In this document: positions 62,602 to 64,000 of the stretch, in pieces | Layout: every line of letters starts with the position of its first letter | Position numbering within the stretch: position 1 is the first letter of the stretch | Source: Rheinheimera pacifica | GTDB taxonomy: Bacteria > Pseudomonadota > Gammaproteobacteria > Enterobacterales > Alteromonadaceae | Length of the DNA stretch: 64,000 nt | Reading direction: 5' to 3' | Assembly (NCBI RefSeq): GCF_900108485.1 | Contig: NZ_FNXF01000004.1 | Span: 1-64,000 of the forward strand | Translations under genes and position numbers: made by a program | The notes under the pieces: model-generated | Seen by the model: only the letters and a program-made list of their open reading frames with translations | Told to the model about the DNA's origin: nothing | Databases searched by the model: none

Positions 62602-62619
62602 TGTTCACATTTCTTTACA
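62602..62619 (+). promoter_or_regulatory. TyrR box before tyrR
   Basis: TGTTCA-CATTTC-TTTACA fits TGTAAA-n6-TTTACA with two mismatches in the left arm and a perfect right arm. It lies about 75 bases before the tyrR ATG and suggests autoregulation. Confidence 0.65.
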
Positions 62620-62691
62620 AAACTACTGGTCTCTTCTTAGCGTTATACCGTATTATGTTGTTAATTACTTGGTCTTGGGACACTTTGCGGT

Positions 62692-64000
62692 ATGCGTTTA
62701 GAAATTCAATGCCAGAACAGGCTCGGCCTGGCACAGGAAGTATTAAATGTACTGGTAAGTTATCAGCTGGATCTGCGCGGTATCGAAGTCGATCCCAGTT
62801 TAAGCCGGATGTACGTGTCATTTCCGACGGTAAACTTTGAAAAGTTTCAGGAGTTAATGACCAAGATGCGCCGCATCCCCGGCGTAGAAGATGTTAAAAC
62901 CACCGCTTTTATGCCGTCAGAGCGTGAGCATAATGAACTGTCTACCTTACTTAAAACCCTGCCGGATGGCCTGATTGCCGTGGATATTAAAGCCAATGTC
63001 ACGGTAATTAATGACGCCGCACTGGAGGCGTTGTCGGTAGAGCATAACGCCATTGCCGGCCAGTCACTGCAGGGCATGGTTAAAGGGTTTAACTTTCAAC
63101 GCTGGTTAGAAGGCGATGATGTGCTGGCACAAACACGCCGGCTGGAAATTCACGGCAAGCGCTTTGTGGCAGACATTCTGCCGGTGATGGTGCCGGATGA
63201 AACCGGCCATGAAATTCTGGCCGGTGCGGTTATTAATTTAAAATCAGAAAGCCGGCTTGGCCAGCATATGGTGGCGTTTAAAAAAGGTGATCAGGAAAGC
63301 TTTAACACTCTGCAGGCGCACAGTAACTTAATGCGTAAAGTAGTGCGTGAAGCGAAAAAAATGTCGCAGCTGGATGCGCCTATTCTGATTATGGGTGAAA
63401 CCGGCACCGGCAAAGAGTTACTGGCGCGAGCTTGTCATGCTGCCAGTAGCCGCACCGGTAAACCTTTTTTAGCCCTGAGCTGCGCCTCGTTACCAGACAA
63501 CGTAGCGGAGTCAGAGCTGTTTGGTTATGGCGCCAATGCCTTTCCAGGTACTGTTGAAGGCAAAAAAGGCATTTTTGAGCTGGCCAATGGCGGCACGGTA
63601 TTCTTAGATGAAGTCGGCGAAATGTCGCACCAGCTGCAAACCAAACTGATCCGCTTTTTGCAGGACGGCAGTTTTCGCCGTGTAGCCGATGAAAACGAAG
63701 TAAAAGTAGATGTGCGGGTAATTTGCACCACGCAAAAAGACTTGCCCGGCATGGTACAGGAAGGCAAGTTCCGTGAAGACTTATACTACCGCCTTAATGT
63801 GCTGACGCTGGCTTTACCGCCATTGCGTGATCGTAAGCAGGATGTGATCCCGCTGGCCGAGTTTTTTATTGCCCGTTTTGCCGCACGGCTTGGCCGCAAA
63901 GCACCGAAGTTAACTGATAGCTGTGCTAATTTTCTGCAAAATTATCCGTGGCCGGGTAACGTACGCCAGCTGGAAAATGCGCTGTATCGTGCCATTACAC
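62692..64000 (+). CDS. tyrR: TyrR, aromatic amino acid regulator (5' part, cut by window end)
   Basis: The first 436 codons are present; the C-terminal HTH is beyond the window. From the ATG at 62692: an ACT domain (MRLEIQCQNRLGLAQEVLNVL, residues 1-70), a PAS domain (about 78-190), and an AAA+ domain with GETGTGKELLARA and GTVFLDEVGEM. The sigma-54 loop is changed (GANAFPGT in place of GAFTGA), as in other TyrR proteins, which act with sigma-70. It senses phenylalanine and tyrosine and is expected to control phhAB and itself through the two TyrR boxes. Confidence 0.95.
   Translation, partial: MRLEIQCQNRLGLAQEVLNVLVSYQLDLRGIEVDPSLSRMYVSFPTVNFEKFQELMTKMRRIPGVEDVKTTAFMPSEREHNELSTLLKTLPDGLIAVDIKANVTVINDAALEALSVEHNAIAGQSLQGMVKGFNFQRWLEGDDVLAQTRRLEIHGKRFVADILPVMVPDETGHEILAGAVINLKSESRLGQHMVAFKKGDQESFNTLQAHSNLMRKVVREAKKMSQLDAPILIMGETGTGKELLARACHAASSRTGKPFLALSCASLPDNVAESELFGYGANAFPGTVEGKKGIFELANGGTVFLDEVGEMSHQLQTKLIRFLQDGSFRRVADENEVKVDVRVICTTQKDLPGMVQEGKFREDLYYRLNVLTLALPPLRDRKQDVIPLAEFFIARFAARLGRKAPKLTDSCANFLQNYPWPGNVRQLENALYRAIT

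Overview
The window reads as the chromosome of a marine or freshwater gammaproteobacterium of the Alteromonadales type, close to Rheinheimera, Alishewanella or Arsukibacterium. This is an inference from gene content: tig-clpP-clpX-lon-hupB-ppiD in that order, pspF-sapABCDF divergent from pspABC-ycjXF, phhAB beside tyrR, and a TonB-dependent GlcNAc utilisation locus. No database was searched.

Layout. 1-2.4 kb is an accessory patch: the 3' end of an IS21-type element, then two AT-rich genes whose stop codons sit inside integron attC-type sites. 2.4-8.2 kb holds a small lipoprotein, a RelE/HigB-type toxin with its HTH antitoxin, a lipoprotein hydrolase, and a divergent LysR regulator and MATE pump. 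7.4-25.4 kb is a carbohydrate region. A GntR/FCD regulator faces a ManD-type dehydratase across palindromic operators. A LacI regulator with twin operators is followed by a TonB-dependent receptor, a GH89 alpha-N-acetylglucosaminidase, nagX, nagK, nagB-II, nagA, nagP and a PHP-domain lipoprotein, then a GH43 enzyme and an esterase. Together the nag genes would import GlcNAc-containing material, release terminal alpha-GlcNAc, carry GlcNAc across the inner membrane, phosphorylate, deacetylate and deaminate it to fructose-6-phosphate.

25.7-28.6 kb is a four-cassette integron array without an integrase in view. Cassette ends are defined by core sites that are reverse complements of each other. 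28.7-36.8 kb carries a membrane protein, an esterase, a BlaI-type repressor with an M56-M23 fused metallopeptidase, a CadC-like TPR regulator, a class-C beta-lactamase-like hydrolase and folD.

36.9-37.6 kb is a tRNA cluster (Pro, Arg, His, Pro) followed by two 83-bp tandem copies of a broken tRNA-Pro 3' part. 37.7-64 kb is core genome: a GNAT acetyltransferase, proBA, tig, clpPX, lon, hupB, ppiD, the sap transporter, the psp stress operon, methionine gamma-lyase, phhAB and the start of tyrR, which runs off the window. Readable control sites here include a sigma-32-like lon promoter, a sigma-54-like pspA promoter and TyrR boxes before phhA and tyrR.

The most unusual items are the two cassette clusters with HEPN-like and NlpC/P60-like cargo, the tRNA-Pro remnants, the GH89/nagX pairing and the operator-and-A-tract region before manD.
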